Below are positions 25,545 to 33,920 of a DNA stretch of 64,000 bases, piece after piece. The notes beneath the pieces are model-generated. The model was not told the DNA's origin and ran no database searches. It saw only the letters and a list, made by a program, of their open reading frames with translations. The stretch spans positions 1-64,000 of the forward strand of contig NZ_SSYB01000007.1 in assembly GCF_004917075.1 (NCBI RefSeq), written 5' to 3'. The stretch is from Geomonas edaphica (GTDB lineage Bacteria > Desulfobacterota > Desulfuromonadia > Geobacterales > Geobacteraceae). The position numbers and the translations under genes were made by a program. The stretch's first letter is position 1. Each line of letters starts with the position of its first letter.

Positions 25545-27176
25545 CTAGGCGAGGAAGCCCTGCTTTTCGTAGTCGGCGAGCTTTCTGTAGAGGGTGGCGA
25601 CGCCTATGTTGAGCTCCGAGGCGGTGCGCGCCTTGTTGTTACCGGTGGCTCTGAGCGCCGCGAGGATGTATTCCCGCTCCACCTCATCGAGCGGGCGCAC
25701 CGATTCGACGATCCCCGCGCGCGGCAGCGCCGACCTCAGCTCCTCGGGAAGGTCCTCCAGGTCCGCCCTGCTGTCCTCGCAAAGCGCCACGGCATGCTCC
25801 ACGGCGTTCTGCAGTTCCCGCACGTTCCCGGGCCAGGTGTAGCGCAGGAGCTGGTCCGCCGCCTTCGGGGTGAAACCGGTCACCTTGCGTCCCGCGCGCC
25901 TTGAGGCCTGCTCCAGGAAGATGCGCGCGAGCGGTAGGATGTCCTCGTTGCGCTCGCGAAGCGGGGGGACGCGCACCTCGATCACGCGCAGTCGATAGTA
26001 GAGGTCGCGCCTGAAGTTGCCATTGCTCACCTCGTCCGAAAGGTTGCGGTTCGTGGCGGCGACGACCCGGATGTCCACCGGGCGCGAGACGTTTTCTCCC
26101 ACACGCCGCACCTCGCGCTCCTGTAACACGCGCAGAAGCTTCACCTGCATCGCCGGGGAGACCTCCCCTATCTCGTCCAGAAATAGCGTCCCGCCGTGGG
26201 CCGCCTCGATCAGCCCCATCTTGTCGTGGTCCGCGCCGGTGAAGGCGCCCCTCACGTGCCCGAAAAGCTCGCTCTCAAGGAGCGTCTCGGTGAGGGCGCC
26301 GCAGTTCACCGCGACGAAGGGGCGTCCGGTGCGTGCCGACTCCTCGTGGATGAGGCGCGCGATGCGCTCCTTCCCCGCGCCGCTCTCGCCGGTCACTATG
26401 ACCGAGGAGTCGACCCTCGCGATGCGGCGCGTCAATTCGACCACGCGGCGCATGGCGTTCGAGCGCGCCGTGATACAGCCGACCTCTTCTGTTGGCGCGC
26501 TCAGGCACGACATCTGGCGCCGCTGTTTTTTAAGGCGCTCCTCCGTTTCCCGCAGGGCCTTCGCCAGGTTCTGGAGCACCTCGTCACCGCTCTCCGACTC
26601 GAAGTAGGGGAGGTGCGGTTCGAGCGCCTCGCCCCACTGTTCCCTGGTGCGCCCCTCCACGTGACAGACCGCGTCCCCCTTGCCGCAACAGCGGTCCTCG
26701 ATGAAATAGACCTTCTCCCCCGCCCAATAAGATACGTAGCCGCTTGCGAAACCGGTAAGGGTCCAGCAGACCGGCTCCTCCGAGAGCCCGAGATGCAAAA
26801 GATGCTGCTCCACCTCGTAGGAGTCGTACCAGTAGGACTGCACTTTAGGCTCCCCGTCCGCGCCGTCGCTGCGCTGGTTTTCCTCCACCCGGACCATCCC
26901 CTGCAGCATGTGCAGTTTCGGGCCGGTCCAGCTGTCGGCGAAGAGATCGGGAAATTCCATTTTGAGACTCTCCGCCGTCCTCATGCCGTGCGTGTAGCCG
27001 AACCGGGTCAGGATGCTCCTGGCCGCCGCCGTCCCGAGCGAGTCGATCAGCTCCTTGCGCAAAAGCCCGAGCGCGACGGCGTCGAAGAGGAGCGCCCTGC
27101 GCCCCATGAAGAACATCGTCCCCCCGTCAGGACGAAAAGAAAGTAGCTCGCGTAAATCCAGATCCGTCGATTGCAT
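25545..27176 (-). CDS. Sigma-54-dependent activator with V4R/XylR-type sensor domain
   Basis: A 543-residue enhancer-binding protein. The N-terminal part (residues about 20-190) resembles the XylR-N/V4R ligand-sensing region, ending in CCGKGDAVCHVEGRT with Cys residues typical of V4R. The AAA+ domain (about 235-455) has Walker A GESGAGKE, the sigma-54 contact loop GAFTGAD, and Walker B GTLFLDEIGE. The C-terminus (about 490-540) is a Fis-type helix-turn-helix ending in GVATLYRKLADYEKQG. It is divergent from the cytochrome/flavoprotein/porin genes, so it probably activates them in response to a small, possibly aromatic, effector. Confidence 0.93.
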   Translation of the reverse strand: MQSTDLDLRELLSFRPDGGTMFFMGRRALLFDAVALGLLRKELIDSLGTAAARSILTRFGYTHGMRTAESLKMEFPDLFADSWTGPKLHMLQGMVRVEENQRSDGADGEPKVQSYWYDSYEVEQHLLHLGLSEEPVCWTLTGFASGYVSYWAGEKVYFIEDRCCGKGDAVCHVEGRTREQWGEALEPHLPYFESESGDEVLQNLAKALRETEERLKKQRRQMSCLSAPTEEVGCITARSNAMRRVVELTRRIARVDSSVIVTGESGAGKERIARLIHEESARTGRPFVAVNCGALTETLLESELFGHVRGAFTGADHDKMGLIEAAHGGTLFLDEIGEVSPAMQVKLLRVLQEREVRRVGENVSRPVDIRVVAATNRNLSDEVSNGNFRRDLYYRLRVIEVRVPPLRERNEDILPLARIFLEQASRRAGRKVTGFTPKAADQLLRYTWPGNVRELQNAVEHAVALCEDSRADLEDLPEELRSALPRAGIVESVRPLDEVEREYILAALRATGNNKARTASELNIGVATLYRKLADYEKQGFLA

Positions 27177-27193
27177 CCCCGCCTCCTCGAACG

Positions 27194-27231
27194 CCTATCA
27201 CAATAATAAAAGACCTTATCATAATGATAGG
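27194..27231 (+). promoter_or_regulatory. Candidate enhancer site for the sigma-54 activator
   Basis: CCTATCA (27194-27200) is matched by TGATAGG (27225-27231), and TATCAT-A-ATGATA (27217-27229) is a perfect palindrome. The site is just upstream of the regulator gene and about 65-100 bases upstream of a -24/-12 type promoter, the expected place for an upstream activating sequence. Confidence 0.45.
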
Positions 27232-27292
27232 CAATTTCCTGGTTGTATACGCATCAATATCGTAAGACACCGTTATTTCATCTGTTTATCCG

Positions 27293-27308
27293 TGGCACGT
27301 TCGCTGCT
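27293..27308 (+). promoter_or_regulatory. Sigma-54 type promoter
   Basis: TGGCAC (27293-27298), five bases, then CTGCT (27304-27308): GG and GC are spaced as in the -24/-12 consensus, with one mismatch in the TTGCT half. It points toward the tetrahaem cytochrome gene, about 395 bases downstream, and a sigma-54 activator is encoded next to it on the other strand. Confidence 0.5.
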
Positions 27309-27367
27309 ATTCCCACGTAACAAGCACGTTTTCTGCCAGATCGAGCAGGTTAAAGTTCATCCGGCCG

Positions 27368-27582
27368 CGAAGCGCTGCACGAGCCCCAGCGTCCCCACCT
27401 TTGCGAAGGGGGGACAGGGGAGATTTGCCTTGGTCAGACCGCATCGCAGGCAGCACCAGAAAATGACTGAACAACCGTGGTGGGTTCATCCAGGACGAAA
27501 GCAACCCCTGGAATCTAGTTCAGCCGACGGAAACTGAGGAACAAAAGCAAATCCCCCCCGGCCCCCCTTCGCAAAGGGGGGA
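27368..27582. repeat. Dispersed palindromic repeat, inverted pair (copies 2 and 2')
   Basis: A plus-oriented copy at 27368-27429 (CGAAGCGCTGCACGAGCC, then CCTTTGCGAAGGGGGGACAG) and a minus-oriented copy at 27546-27582 (GCAAATCC... CCCCTTCGCAAAGGGGGG) enclose about 115 bases. A further fragment at 27631-27655 ends in GGCAGCAAC. Apart from these and the promoter elements, no gene is seen between 27177 and 27703. Confidence 0.8.
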
Positions 27583-27703
27583 GCGCGAGGTCACGTTCGG
27601 CGCTCCGTGGCATGAATCAGCTACCGGATGAGCCTTCGCAAAGGGGGGGCAGGCAGCAACTTTTTCGGGAGATAGCTCCGCAAAACCACAATAGGAGGTT
27701 CAA

Positions 27704-28051
27704 GTGAAGAAGAAAGTTCTCGTATCCCTGTCGCTTTTGGCGGCGCTCGGCGCGTGGGGAAATCTCGTGCCGGCGCAGGGGGCGACCATCAAGGGTAAGC
27801 ACGCCTCGGAAGGACTGGGCTGCGCCGATTGCCACAAGACGGAGAAGCCGACGGCAGCTGCGGAAGTGGCGGCATGCCTCGAATGTCATGGCGGCTACGA
27901 CAAGATGGCGGCGCGCACCAAGGCGATGCACAACAACCCGCACGACTCGCACCTCGGGCGGATGGCGTGCCTTAAGTGCCACAAGGTGCACGCCCCGTCG
28001 GAGTACCTCTGCCTCGAGTGCCACAGCGACTTCGAATTCAAAGACAAATAG
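27704..28051 (+). CDS. Periplasmic tetrahaem c-type cytochrome
   Basis: The 115-residue product has a signal peptide (cleavage near PAQGA, residue about 27) and four CXXCH haem sites: CADCH, CLECH, CLKCH and CLECH. Extra histidines (e.g. KHASEG, MHNNPHDSH) can be distal ligands. It resembles the small tetrahaem domain of flavocytochrome c, here as a separate polypeptide, and likely passes electrons from the quinol-linked pool to the flavoprotein encoded 73 bases downstream. TAGGAGG precedes the ATG. It is the first gene of the cytochrome-flavoprotein-porin cluster. Confidence 0.93.
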   Translation: MKKKVLVSLSLLAALGAWGNLVPAQGATIKGKHASEGLGCADCHKTEKPTAAAEVAACLECHGGYDKMAARTKAMHNNPHDSHLGRMACLKCHKVHAPSEYLCLECHSDFEFKDK

Positions 28052-28124
28052 CCCGGACCCCTAAAGTACGCGGCAACGCCGCGTCTCACCAACCCCGCAA
28101 GCGGGGCATTTAATGGAGGAATCG

Positions 28125-29660
28125 ATGAGAAGAGTTCGTGGTATCGCGATGGTGTTCGTCGCCGTTCTCGCCTTCGCCGCACCGGCCCTGGCTGAGAAAG
28201 AGATGAACACCGACGTAGTTGTGGTGGGCGCCGGCACTTCCGGCCTGGCGGCCGCGGTCGAAGCGCTGCAGCTGGGCGCCAAGGTGGTCGTTCTCGAGAA
28301 GCAGGCAAAAGTAGGCGGCACCGGCAGCTTCTGTGAAGGGGTCTTCGCGGCGGAGAGCAAGCCGCAAAAGCGAATCGGCATCGACGTCAACAAGGACTTC
28401 GCCTTCAAGCTGATCATGAACTACAGCCACTGGAAGGCGAACGGCGCGCTCGCCAAGAACTTCGTGGACAAGTCCGCCGAGACCATCGACTGGCTTGACG
28501 ACCTCGGCGTGAAGATCGAGTACGTCGGCGTCGGCGGCTTCGGCGGCCCGCTCACCTGGCACGTGATCGCCCCCGGCCCGGACTACCCGGATAAAAACCC
28601 GAGGGACTTCCACTGCCAGAGGATGATCAACGTGTTCGAGAAGTACGTGATCGATCACGGCGGGAAGATCCTCCTCGAAACCCCGGGCACCGAGCTGATC
28701 ACCGACAACGGCAAGGTAGTCGGCGTGGTGGCCAAGGAGAAGTCGGGAGAAACGCTGAAGATCAGGTCCAAGGCGGTGATCGTCGCGACCGGCGGCTTCG
28801 CCAACAACAAGGAGATGATGAAGAAGTACGTCGAGTACCCGGAGGTGATCCCGGTCGGCAACATCGGCAAGGACGGCGACGGCATCCAGATGGCGCAGAA
28901 GGTCGGCGCCCAGCTCGAAGGTATGGGGACCGTCGAGGCGTACCGCCCGGGTCTTCCGGGCTTCCACCCGGCCGACCAGATGATCGCCCTCGCAGTACAG
29001 CCCTACTTCTGGGTCACCCCGCGCGGCGAGCGCTACGTAGACGAGTCGAGCGTCGAGTTCTGGCCCTACGCCGGCAACGCCATCACCAGGATCGGCGGCA
29101 CCGCCTACTCCATCTTCGACGAGACGACCAGGAAACAGGCCGTCGAGAAGGGGATCGAAATGCCGCTGGGCGAGTGGGTCCTCCAGGGGACCAAGCTCGT
29201 GAAGTTCGACGAGTCCTTCAACAAGGAACTCGCGAGAAAGCGCGGCTTCGCCTTCAAGGCAAACACCATCGAGGACCTCGCGAAACAGCTCAACATGGAT
29301 CCCAAGATCCTGAAGGCGAGCGTCGAGACGATGAACAAGTCCGCCGCCGTGCGTGAGGACAGCCAGTTCAACAAGAAGTCCAAGTACCTCCGCCCCATCG
29401 CAAACGGTCCCTTCTACGCCGTCAAACTGCTGCCGCGTCACCTTGGGACGCTGGGCGGCGTGAAGGTCAGCGGCAACACCGAAGCGCTCAACGCGAAGGG
29501 TGAGCCGATCCCGGGTCTCTACGCGGTCGGCACCGACTCCGGCGGGATGTACGGCGACAGCTACGACCTCCTCCTCGGTGGGGGCACCGCAGGCTACGCC
29601 ATCAACTCGGGCCGCATCGCGGCTGAGAACGCACTGAAGTACGCAGGGATGAAGAAGTAA
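28125..29660 (+). CDS. Periplasmic flavocytochrome c-type FAD reductase subunit
   Basis: The 511-residue product has a signal peptide (cleavage after ALA, about residue 23), then an FAD-binding start VVVVGAGTSGLAAAVEAL, and the late FAD segment GLYAVGTDSGGMYG followed by GGGTAGYAINSGRIAAENAL. This is the fumarate reductase/urocanate/methacrylate reductase flavoprotein class; with a separate tetrahaem subunit it resembles the methacrylate reductase type. By eye, the proton-donor Arg region after GERYVDE reads SSVEFWP, and the substrate Arg region after GMYGDS reads YDLLLGG, so the key arginines of fumarate reductase appear absent. The substrate is therefore open. ATG 28125 follows GGAGGA. Confidence 0.88.
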   Translation: MRRVRGIAMVFVAVLAFAAPALAEKEMNTDVVVVGAGTSGLAAAVEALQLGAKVVVLEKQAKVGGTGSFCEGVFAAESKPQKRIGIDVNKDFAFKLIMNYSHWKANGALAKNFVDKSAETIDWLDDLGVKIEYVGVGGFGGPLTWHVIAPGPDYPDKNPRDFHCQRMINVFEKYVIDHGGKILLETPGTELITDNGKVVGVVAKEKSGETLKIRSKAVIVATGGFANNKEMMKKYVEYPEVIPVGNIGKDGDGIQMAQKVGAQLEGMGTVEAYRPGLPGFHPADQMIALAVQPYFWVTPRGERYVDESSVEFWPYAGNAITRIGGTAYSIFDETTRKQAVEKGIEMPLGEWVLQGTKLVKFDESFNKELARKRGFAFKANTIEDLAKQLNMDPKILKASVETMNKSAAVREDSQFNKKSKYLRPIANGPFYAVKLLPRHLGTLGGVKVSGNTEALNAKGEPIPGLYAVGTDSGGMYGDSYDLLLGGGTAGYAINSGRIAAENALKYAGMKK

Positions 29661-29669
29661 CGAGGAGAG

Positions 29670-29700
29670 CCTGCCGTGGCGCACACCGCCGCGGCAGGCA
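29670..29700 (+). other. Intergenic hairpin between flavoprotein and porin genes
   Basis: GCCTGCCG (29670-29677) pairs with CGGCAGGC (29693-29700), with GGCG/CGCC-like pairing inside. There is no U-run; it may stabilise or process the polycistronic mRNA and give different expression of the two genes. Confidence 0.45.
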
Positions 29701-29743
29701 GTGCAAAACGATCAACGACTACCAATCGTAAGGGGATCTGTAC

Positions 29744-30922
29744 ATGAAGAAAATGAATTTAGGCGCCATGGCACTGGCCGGCGTACTGACATGCTCCGCA
29801 CCGGCACTGGCCGTCGACCTCAACGCCTACGGCAACATCAAACTCGGGACCTTCTGGACCCAGAACAACTTCTACAACGCCGCAGGCGACAAGAGGCACG
29901 ACAGCGACTTCAGCCTCGACAACTTCGGCGACAGCTTCATCGGCGTGAAGGTGAAAGAAGGCGAGTACTCCGGCGTCGCCGAACTCGGTCTCTACAACCC
30001 GAAGGCGTACTCCAAGGGTGTGGAAGTTCGTCTCCTCTTCGCCGAGTGGGATTTCGGCGAGGGTAAACTGCGCATCGGTAAGACACCGAGCCCGTACGTG
30101 TTCCGCTCGCAGCAGGTCTGGGACAGCGATGGCGGCTTCAACGGCTACGGCTCGCTTTGGGACGGCCGCTACGCGAATATCAAGGTGACCATGAACAACG
30201 GCCTCTACGTCGCCGCCATGCAGCCGCGCGTCGGCAACCAGGCCAACAACACCACCAACGTCTCCCCCAACGCCGACGTGACCGCGGCCTACAGCCAGAC
30301 TGGGAACAGCTACCAGACGACCTACACCGACTACGACACCATGCTCCCGAAGATGGTGGTCGGCTACGAAGGAAAGCTCGACAACTGGACCTACGGCGGC
30401 GGTGTTGCCGGCAACATGTACAAGGTCACCAGCTCGGTCAACGACTCGACCCCGATCAAGCACGACATCTACTCATACCTCGCCTTCTTCCACGGCAAGG
30501 TGGATCTCGCACCGCTCGAGTTCAGCTACAACGTCTTCGCCGGCCAGAACACCGGCGACCTCATGAGCACCGCGACCGGCAACGGCACCGGCAACACCCT
30601 CGCCAACCCCGGCCAGGCCAACGGCGCCTACTACGACGTGCTGCACGGCAAGAACTCGCACACCTACGGCGGCTTCGGGCAGTTAGGTTACCGCGTCACC
30701 GACCGTGCGACGCTCTACACCGGCGCCTCCTACGTGGTCGACGACAACTCGATCGCCCACGCCGACGCCCGCATGGCCTCGTTCGTCAACGTGAACTATG
30801 CAGTAGGCAAGCACTTCAACATCGTCCCGGAGATCGACTACATCAACGACTTCAAGAACTCCCTGGGGCAGAAGGAGCCGCGTTCCCTGATCGCCGGCGC
30901 CAAGTGGCAGATGAGTTTCTAG
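29744..30922 (+). CDS. Outer-membrane porin-like beta-barrel protein
   Basis: The 392-residue product has a signal peptide (cleavage after ALA, about residue 23), then alternating beta strands rich in Tyr, Gly and Asn, starting VDLNAYGNIKLGTFW and ending in the typical aromatic C-terminus KWQMSF. The pattern fits a 16-stranded porin or a porin-like channel. In the cluster it probably lets the substrate of the periplasmic flavoprotein enter. A conserved family name cannot be assigned from sequence alone. GAAGAAA-type purine stretch and AAGGGGA precede the ATG. Confidence 0.85.
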   Translation: MKKMNLGAMALAGVLTCSAPALAVDLNAYGNIKLGTFWTQNNFYNAAGDKRHDSDFSLDNFGDSFIGVKVKEGEYSGVAELGLYNPKAYSKGVEVRLLFAEWDFGEGKLRIGKTPSPYVFRSQQVWDSDGGFNGYGSLWDGRYANIKVTMNNGLYVAAMQPRVGNQANNTTNVSPNADVTAAYSQTGNSYQTTYTDYDTMLPKMVVGYEGKLDNWTYGGGVAGNMYKVTSSVNDSTPIKHDIYSYLAFFHGKVDLAPLEFSYNVFAGQNTGDLMSTATGNGTGNTLANPGQANGAYYDVLHGKNSHTYGGFGQLGYRVTDRATLYTGASYVVDDNSIAHADARMASFVNVNYAVGKHFNIVPEIDYINDFKNSLGQKEPRSLIAGAKWQMSF

Positions 30923-30936
30923 AAGGTGAAAGGACC

Positions 30937-30959
30937 GCGGGGGGAGTCTCTCCCCCCGC
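30937..30959 (+). terminator. GC-rich hairpin after the porin gene
   Basis: GCGGGGGGAG (30937-30946) and CTCCCCCCGC (30950-30959) form a perfect 10-bp stem with a TCT loop. Only a short ACTTTG follows, so termination may be partial, with read-through into the hemerythrin gene. Confidence 0.55.
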
Positions 30960-30974
30960 ACTTTGAGGACACGC

Positions 30975-31382
30975 ATGGAACGGAACAGCAACAGGTTCTC
31001 CCCGCAAAACGGTTGCCTCGGCGCCCTCGACGAGTGGGACAGCCGCCACCGCAGCATCATCGGTCGCCTGAACCGGATCGCGGAAAAGGCGCGCAGGCAG
31101 CCCGGCTGCGATCTGAGCGGCGAGCTGGACCAACTGGTGAACGAGACCCTGAGGCATATCGGGCCGGAGGAGAGCTTCATGGAACTGGTCGCCTTTCCCA
31201 TGGTGCGTGAGCACAGCATCCGTCACCGCTCCATCAGCATCGATACCGCGAAACTCCGTTACCAGCTGCAAAAGAGGGAGGACGCCCTGCCCGATGCGCT
31301 GGACCGGATCCGCCTCATGTGGCTCGAACACATCGAGGTGCACGACCGCGCCTTCGAGCTCTTTCTCACCTCTCGGGGGTAA
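30975..31382 (+). CDS. Hemerythrin-like protein
   Basis: The 135-residue product has the spacing of a bacterial hemerythrin: ALDEWDSRHRSIIGRL, LRHIGPEESFMELV, VREHSIRHRS and WLEHIEVHDRAF, providing candidate diiron ligands (His, Glu, Asp). It has no signal peptide. Such proteins bind oxygen or nitric oxide in the cytoplasm. Start ATG 30975 with GAGG upstream. It overlaps nothing and lies 3 bases before the MFS transporter gene, so the two are probably cotranscribed. Confidence 0.75.
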   Translation: MERNSNRFSPQNGCLGALDEWDSRHRSIIGRLNRIAEKARRQPGCDLSGELDQLVNETLRHIGPEESFMELVAFPMVREHSIRHRSISIDTAKLRYQLQKREDALPDALDRIRLMWLEHIEVHDRAFELFLTSRG

Positions 31383-31385
31383 ACC

Positions 31386-32645
31386 ATGGGAGACCGCGCG
31401 CCGCTCAAGACCCTTTTCCTGGTCAACTTCGCCGTGACGCTCGGCTTCGGCATCGCCGACGCCTTTTTCCCGACCTACCTTTTCGGCCTCGGCGCCCGCG
31501 GCATCATGCTCGGGCTGCCGCTGGTCCTGTATTCCCTTTCCAAGATAATTTTCAGCCCGGTGCTTGGAGCGTGCGCCGACCGGATCGGCTACCGCAGGAT
31601 TGTGCTTGCGAGCCTCTTTCTCTACCTCGCGGTCTCCGTCGGCTACCTCTGCACCCACGAGGTTCTTCAACTCATCTTGCTGCGCCTCGTCCAGGGGGTG
31701 AGCTGCGCGATGTTCCGCCCGGTCATCCTCGCCATGGTCGGGAGCGCCACCGGAAAAGAGGAGCGGGGGAGGGTGATGGCCACCTTCGACATCTCCTTCT
31801 ACGCACCGCTCGGCCTCGGGCCGCTGCTCGGTGGGGCCTTGAAAGATGCCTGGGGCTATCCCGGCATCTTCGCCGCCGTGACACTTTTAAGCCTTGCCGC
31901 CTTCCTCTTTGCGTTACGGCGCCTGCCGCACGCTGCCGTCCGCGCGGGGCGCTCCGCGACGCCGGGAGGCGTTGTTCCGCTCTGGGGGCTGCAGCGCGGC
32001 AGCTACCGCGGCCTCCTTGCCTTCATCTTCGGACGCGCCTGCGGCATCTCGCTTTCCGGTTCCTTCCTCCCTATCCTGCTGAGCAGCAAGCTGGGGCTTT
32101 CCGGGCTGCGTTCGGGGCTCGTGCTCGCCTCGGGTACCGCCGCGATGACCCTTTTGCTGCGCCCGATGGGGATCCTGTCCGACCGGGCGCCGCGGCCGTT
32201 GCTGGTGCTTTTAGGCGGCGGCGCGGTTTCCCTTTTGTACCTGCTCGTTCCCGCCGCCACGGGATTCGGCTCCATGCTGGTGCTTGCGGTCGCCATCGGC
32301 GTTTTCAGCGTCGTCTCCCAACCGGCGAGCAGCGCGCTCCTCGTCGAGGAGGGGACGCGGTACGGCATGGGGGCGACCGTCGGGACTTTCAACGCCGTCT
32401 TGAACGCTGGGTTCGTGGCGGGCCCGCTTTTGGGCGCCCTCCTGCAGGGAACGCTCGGGCTTACCGCCGTATTTCACGCGGCCGCCGCGGTGGGACTTGC
32501 CGCCGTAGCCATGTTCGCCGCCGAGCTCTGGGGTCACGCGCCGCTCTCCGCCGCGGCCCCGCCTGAGCACGATGAAGTTGCCCTTGTCACGACGCGCGCC
32601 AGCGTCTCATGTGAAAGCGCTCCGCCATTCTCTCACGCCGCTTGA
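31386..32645 (+). CDS. Major facilitator superfamily transporter
   Basis: The 419-residue product has twelve predicted membrane helices and MFS landmarks: GACADRIGYRRIVL as the cytoplasmic loop 2-3 motif, LLRLVQGVSCAMFRPVI and PMGILSDRAPRPLLVLL in the second half. It lacks features that would name a substrate. The gene starts 3 bases after the hemerythrin gene and closes this group. The tail after about residue 395 is short and hydrophilic. Confidence 0.88.
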   Translation: MGDRAPLKTLFLVNFAVTLGFGIADAFFPTYLFGLGARGIMLGLPLVLYSLSKIIFSPVLGACADRIGYRRIVLASLFLYLAVSVGYLCTHEVLQLILLRLVQGVSCAMFRPVILAMVGSATGKEERGRVMATFDISFYAPLGLGPLLGGALKDAWGYPGIFAAVTLLSLAAFLFALRRLPHAAVRAGRSATPGGVVPLWGLQRGSYRGLLAFIFGRACGISLSGSFLPILLSSKLGLSGLRSGLVLASGTAAMTLLLRPMGILSDRAPRPLLVLLGGGAVSLLYLLVPAATGFGSMLVLAVAIGVFSVVSQPASSALLVEEGTRYGMGATVGTFNAVLNAGFVAGPLLGALLQGTLGLTAVFHAAAAVGLAAVAMFAAELWGHAPLSAAAPPEHDEVALVTTRASVSCESAPPFSHAA

Positions 32646-32699
32646 CCGGGCTTCAGAAAACCGCTATTCTGGCCAAATTTCACATGAGAGGGGCTACTT

Positions 32700-33155
32700 A
32701 TGGCACGTCCCAGCTGGGATGAATATTTCATCGAGATCACACGCCTGGTCGCCAAGCGTTCCACCTGTCTGAGAAGGCAGGTCGGCGCGGTACTGGTGAA
32801 GGACAAGAACATCCTCGCCACCGGCTACAACGGTGCGCCATCCGGGACTGCCCACTGCCTGGACATCGGCTGCCTGAGGGAACAGATGGGCATCCCGTCC
32901 GGCGAGCGCCACGAGCTCTGCCGCGGCCTGCACGCCGAGCAGAACGCCATCATCCAGGCGGCGAAGCACGGCACCTCCATCGAAGGGGCCACCCTGTACT
33001 GCAACACCATGCCCTGCATCATCTGCTCGAAGATGGTGATCAACTCGGGGATCAAGCGGGTGGTCTACCTTACCGGCTACCCGGACCAGTTGGCGGAGGA
33101 GATGATCCGCGAGTCCGGCGTCCTCGTCGAGAAGTACGAGGAGGCGCAGCCATGA
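32700..33155 (+). CDS. Deoxycytidylate deaminase family protein
   Basis: The 151-residue product fits dCMP deaminase, which makes dUMP for thymidylate synthesis. Zinc ligands are visible: HAEQNAI (His and catalytic Glu) and PCIIC (two Cys). The start [22 protein letters not shown] and [12 protein letters not shown] are typical of the family, the latter with an extra metal-binding segment. Its stop overlaps the nrdR start by four bases, linking nucleotide supply and its regulator. Confidence 0.92.
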   Translation: MARPSWDEYFIEITRLVAKRSTCLRRQVGAVLVKDKNILATGYNGAPSGTAHCLDIGCLREQMGIPSGERHELCRGLHAEQNAIIQAAKHGTSIEGATLYCNTMPCIICSKMVINSGIKRVVYLTGYPDQLAEEMIRESGVLVEKYEEAQP

Positions 33156-33604
33156 AATGCCCCTTTTGCGGATTCAGCGACAGCAAGGTGATCGACTCCC
33201 GCCCGGACAAGGGCGGCGCCGCGATACGCCGCCGCCGCGAGTGCGAGTCGTGCGCCAAGCGTTTCACCACCCACGAGCGCGTCGAGGAAGTGCTGCCGCT
33301 CGTCACCAAGCGTGACGGCAGGCGCGAGCCCTTTGACCGGATGAAGCTCGTCGCCGGCATCCAGAAGGCGTGCGAGAAGCGGCCCGTCTCGGTGGACACC
33401 ATCGAGAAGCTGGTGGATCGCCTCGAAACGAAGATGCAGGAGTCCGGTGAGCGGGAGATTCCGACCACCACTCTCGGCGAATGGATCATGTCCGAGCTGC
33501 ACGCCGTCGACCAGGTAGCCTACGTCCGTTTCGCTTCCGTGTACCGCTCGTTCAAGGACATCAGTGAGTTCATGGTCGAGCTGCAGGACCTGCTTAAGAA
33601 ATAG
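33152..33604 (+). CDS. nrdR: Transcriptional repressor NrdR
   Basis: NrdR is a zinc- and nucleotide-binding repressor of ribonucleotide reductase genes. The 150-residue product has the zinc ribbon MKCPFCG...CESCAKRF (residues 1-36) and an ATP-cone domain ([26 protein letters not shown]). Start ATG 33152 overlaps the deaminase stop. It stands ahead of the riboflavin genes, an order often seen in bacteria. Confidence 0.97.
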   Translation: MKCPFCGFSDSKVIDSRPDKGGAAIRRRRECESCAKRFTTHERVEEVLPLVTKRDGRREPFDRMKLVAGIQKACEKRPVSVDTIEKLVDRLETKMQESGEREIPTTTLGEWIMSELHAVDQVAYVRFASVYRSFKDISEFMVELQDLLKK

Positions 33605-33682
33605 AAGCACGGCATGAGCACCACAGGTTCCCACTGTGCGAAGGTTCTTTAAGGACTTGGGAACGTCGAGTGCAACTGCCTA

Positions 33683-33860
33683 CGAAGCGCCGCACGAGCC
33701 CCAGCGTCCCCCTCTTTGCGAAGGGGGGACAGGGGGGATTTGCCTTAGGACCTGCGATCCCTTCGACCTGTGCAGGCTGAATGCAGATACAGGCAGCAGC
33801 TGTTTTGACGTGCCAACCCAAAAGCAAATCCCCCCCAGCCCCCCTTCGCAAAGGGGGGAG
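33683..33860. repeat. Dispersed palindromic repeat, inverted pair (copies 3 and 3')
   Basis: A plus copy at 33683-33744 and a minus copy at 33823-33860 enclose about 78 bases, filling the 316-base gap between nrdR and ribD (33605-33920). No gene, and no FMN riboswitch-like sequence, is seen there. Confidence 0.8.
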
Positions 33861-33920
33861 TTTGAACAAGCGGGAAACGTGCGATCACGCGCCGCGCGGT
33901 GCGACTGAGACAGGAAAAAC

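Noticed and set aside
28110-29684. Long minus-strand frame opposite the flavoprotein
   Set aside because: A shadow of the clearly real flavoprotein gene, with no recognisable motif.
33605-33920. FMN riboswitch before the riboflavin genes
   Set aside because: No conserved FMN-aptamer segments were found; the gap is filled by the palindromic repeat pair.
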